From Chlamydiota bacterium (lineage in GTDB: Bacteria; Chlamydiota; Chlamydiia; Chlamydiales; JAJFMI01): a stretch of 13,265 nt of DNA. Of the stretch, positions 11,520 through 13,265 are shown piece by piece. The stretch covers positions 1 to 13,265 of the forward strand of contig JAJFMI010000005.1 in NCBI GenBank assembly GCA_021772235.1, written 5' to 3'. The number at the start of each line of letters is the position of its first letter. The first letter of the stretch is position 1. The position numbers and the translations under genes were made by a program. The notes below the pieces were generated by a model. The model was not told the origin of the DNA. It did not search any database and worked only from the letters and a program-made list of their open reading frames with translations.

Positions 11520-13265
11520 TATGATTTTGGCTCTATCGGCTCCGGTTCAACGCGCAGATGTTTCGAATCATGATAAATGGCGAGTTGAAGATCTTTATGC
11601 AACCAAAGCGATGTGGGAAGAAGAGTACACGCGCATTTCAAATGCGGGCTGGGAGACTCTTACTCAGTATAAAGGAAAACTTTCTAGCTCCTTGGGAGAA
11701 GCTTTGAAAGCAAAGTTTGCAACAGAGCTGCAAATCGAAAGACTAATTACTTACGGGCACCTGCGTTATGATGAAAACTTAAGCAATGGAGAAAATAAGT
11801 CGGCGAATGAAAGGGCGATGGGACTCTATTATAGTTATAGTGAAGCGATGAGCTGGTTTGAGCCGGAAATATTGCAACTATCCGATCGCGCCATCCAGAA
11901 AGTTTTGCAAGATGAAAGTTTAAAGGACTACCATTTTTACATCTCTTCTTTGATGAAAATGAAGCCTCATACGCTTTCTCCAAATGAAGAGCGACTATTG
12001 GCGCTTAGCGGAGAAGCGATGGAGACGGCTGGAAAAGCATTTTCTATATTGAATAATGCTGATCTGCAATTTCCCGATGCAAAAGATAAAGAGGGGAATT
12101 TGCATAAAGTATCGCATGCCCGCTATGGATCCATTTTACAAGGGCAAGATAGCGTTTTGAGACAAAATGCCTATGATAGCATTCAGGGAACCTATCGCCA
12201 GTATGGAAATACGTTTGCGCAACTGCTATCGGGGCATGTCAATACCCATATTTTTAGAGCGCGTGCCCGTGGTTATCCTTCTTCACTTGATGCAGCGCTC
12301 TACCCAAAAAACATCGATACGAAAGTATATAGACAGCTGATCCAAACAGTGCATGAGAATTTAGAGCCCTTGCATCGCTATGTCGCGATGAGAAAAGATA
12401 TGCTGGGCGTAGAAAAAATCCGACTTTGTGATTTCTACGTGCCACTTGTTGATAATGTAGAGATGAAAATCCCCTACGATGAGGCAGTCGATTTAGTTGT
12501 CAGTTCTCTAGCTCCTCTCGGGAAAGAGTACCAAAATCAAGTGCGAGCAGGTTTGACAACAGAAGGATGGGTTGATCGATATGAAAATATTGGGAAGCGA
12601 TCTGGAGCTTACTCTAGCGGTTGTTACGGCTCTAAACCCTATATTTTGATGAACTATGATGGGAAAATTAAGGACATGATGACCTTGACGCATGAAGCAG
12701 GTCATAGCATGCACTCCTTTACAAGTCATCAAAATCAGCCCTATCCTAAATCGCAGTACACAATTTTCGTTGCTGAAGTCGCATCGACTTTTCAAGAAGA
12801 GATGCTCTTTCAGCATTTGCGAAAAGCTATGGGGGAGAAGGCACAACGATTTTTAATCAACTACCGCCTTGACGCGATTCGCTCCACGCTTTATCGCCAA
12901 GCTCTTTTTGCCGAATTTGAACTCAAGATCCACGAAATGGCTGAACAAGGAATTCCTTTAACAGAAACAGCTCTAAGTGAGCTTTATGGAGAGTTAAATA
13001 GAACCTATTATGGTCCTTTTTTAGAAATTGATGAAAACTTGAAGTCTGAGTGGATGCGCATCCCGCATTTTTACTACAATTTTTATGTCTATCAATATTC
13101 AACTGGAATTAGTGCTGCCCATGCACTTGTGAAAAGGGTGAGTGAAGGACATCTCGATGATTACATGCGTTTTCTCTCATCTGGAGGAAGTGATTATCCT
13201 CTAAATCAGCTGCAAAAAGCTGGAGTTGACATGAGAGCTCCCGATGCTATAAGATCACTAGTAAC
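11506..13265 (+). CDS. Second oligoendopeptidase F paralog with N-terminal hydrophobic leader, 3' end outside the window
   Basis: The frame is open from 11506 to the window edge (586 codons). By comparison with the first copy only about ten C-terminal residues are missing. Tandem homology covers the whole length: KWRVEDLY near the start, SGAYSSGCYG before the active site, LTHEAGHSMHSF with H396/E397/H400, AEVASTFQE with the third zinc ligand E424, and WMRIPHFYYNFYVYQYSTG. All catalytic residues remain. Unlike copy 1 it begins MIFLSMILALSAPVQRA, a short hydrophobic stretch ending in Ala at 17, suggesting export to the periplasm. The leader is short, has no basic n-region and a poor -3 residue, so this is uncertain. 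The ATG at 11506 overlaps the upstream gene by 14 bp and has GGAG at 11493-11496, 9 bases before it; an in-frame ATG at 11521 would shorten the hydrophobic leader. The two genes form an operon with likely translational coupling. Confidence 0.9.
   Translation, partial: MIFLSMILALSAPVQRADVSNHDKWRVEDLYATKAMWEEEYTRISNAGWETLTQYKGKLSSSLGEALKAKFATELQIERLITYGHLRYDENLSNGENKSANERAMGLYYSYSEAMSWFEPEILQLSDRAIQKVLQDESLKDYHFYISSLMKMKPHTLSPNEERLLALSGEAMETAGKAFSILNNADLQFPDAKDKEGNLHKVSHARYGSILQGQDSVLRQNAYDSIQGTYRQYGNTFAQLLSGHVNTHIFRARARGYPSSLDAALYPKNIDTKVYRQLIQTVHENLEPLHRYVAMRKDMLGVEKIRLCDFYVPLVDNVEMKIPYDEAVDLVVSSLAPLGKEYQNQVRAGLTTEGWVDRYENIGKRSGAYSSGCYGSKPYILMNYDGKIKDMMTLTHEAGHSMHSFTSHQNQPYPKSQYTIFVAEVASTFQEEMLFQHLRKAMGEKAQRFLINYRLDAIRSTLYRQALFAEFELKIHEMAEQGIPLTETALSELYGELNRTYYGPFLEIDENLKSEWMRIPHFYYNFYVYQYSTGISAAHALVKRVSEGHLDDYMRFLSSGGSDYPLNQLQKAGVDMRAPDAIRSLV

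Overview
The window looks like a chromosomal segment of a Chlamydiae-phylum bacterium, most likely an amoeba-associated 'environmental' chlamydia rather than Chlamydia itself. Three things point there. The groES-groEL operon lies next to, and divergent from, an oligoendopeptidase F gene, as I recall from Chlamydia genomes. A HrcA-type CIRCE operator sits upstream of groES. A eukaryote-like F-box protein, typical of protist-infecting intracellular bacteria, is encoded a few hundred bases beyond groEL. I cannot assign a genus.

Left part (1-3900), accessory in character: the N-terminal end of a RecD2-like helicase gene (minus strand); a YbaK/EbsC-type aminoacyl-tRNA deacylase gene that may be leaderless; a tRNA-Asn(GTT) with promoter and strong terminator; a two-gene cassette encoding a Fic-domain AMPylase with a C-terminal winged helix and a DUF952 protein; then a nested palindrome and an AAA_14/DUF4143 ATPase gene. 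The Fic-DUF952 cassette has a striking control region. Two copies of a 29-bp palindrome (10-N9-10) flank an extended -10 promoter, and a third copy lies exactly on the stop codon of the last gene. This is the best candidate here for an undescribed self-regulated system.

Middle part (3800-7600): an M19 dipeptidase gene whose 3' end overlaps the ATPase gene by 79 bp convergently; a divergent 12-TM flippase-like gene only 20 bp away; a terminator-like hairpin; a short probable remnant of a gene related to the AsmA-like gene further on; the F-box gene with its own sigma70-type promoter; and an AsmA/DUF748-like membrane-anchored protein gene directly behind the groESL terminator.

Right part (7600-13265), core: groEL and groES (minus strand, 5-bp gap, perfect 13-bp-stem terminator), the CIRCE operator with two candidate promoters, and divergently two tandem M3B oligoendopeptidase F paralogs. 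The first looks cytosolic. The second overlaps it by 14 bp, begins with a short hydrophobic leader suggesting export, and runs off the window end with only about ten residues missing.
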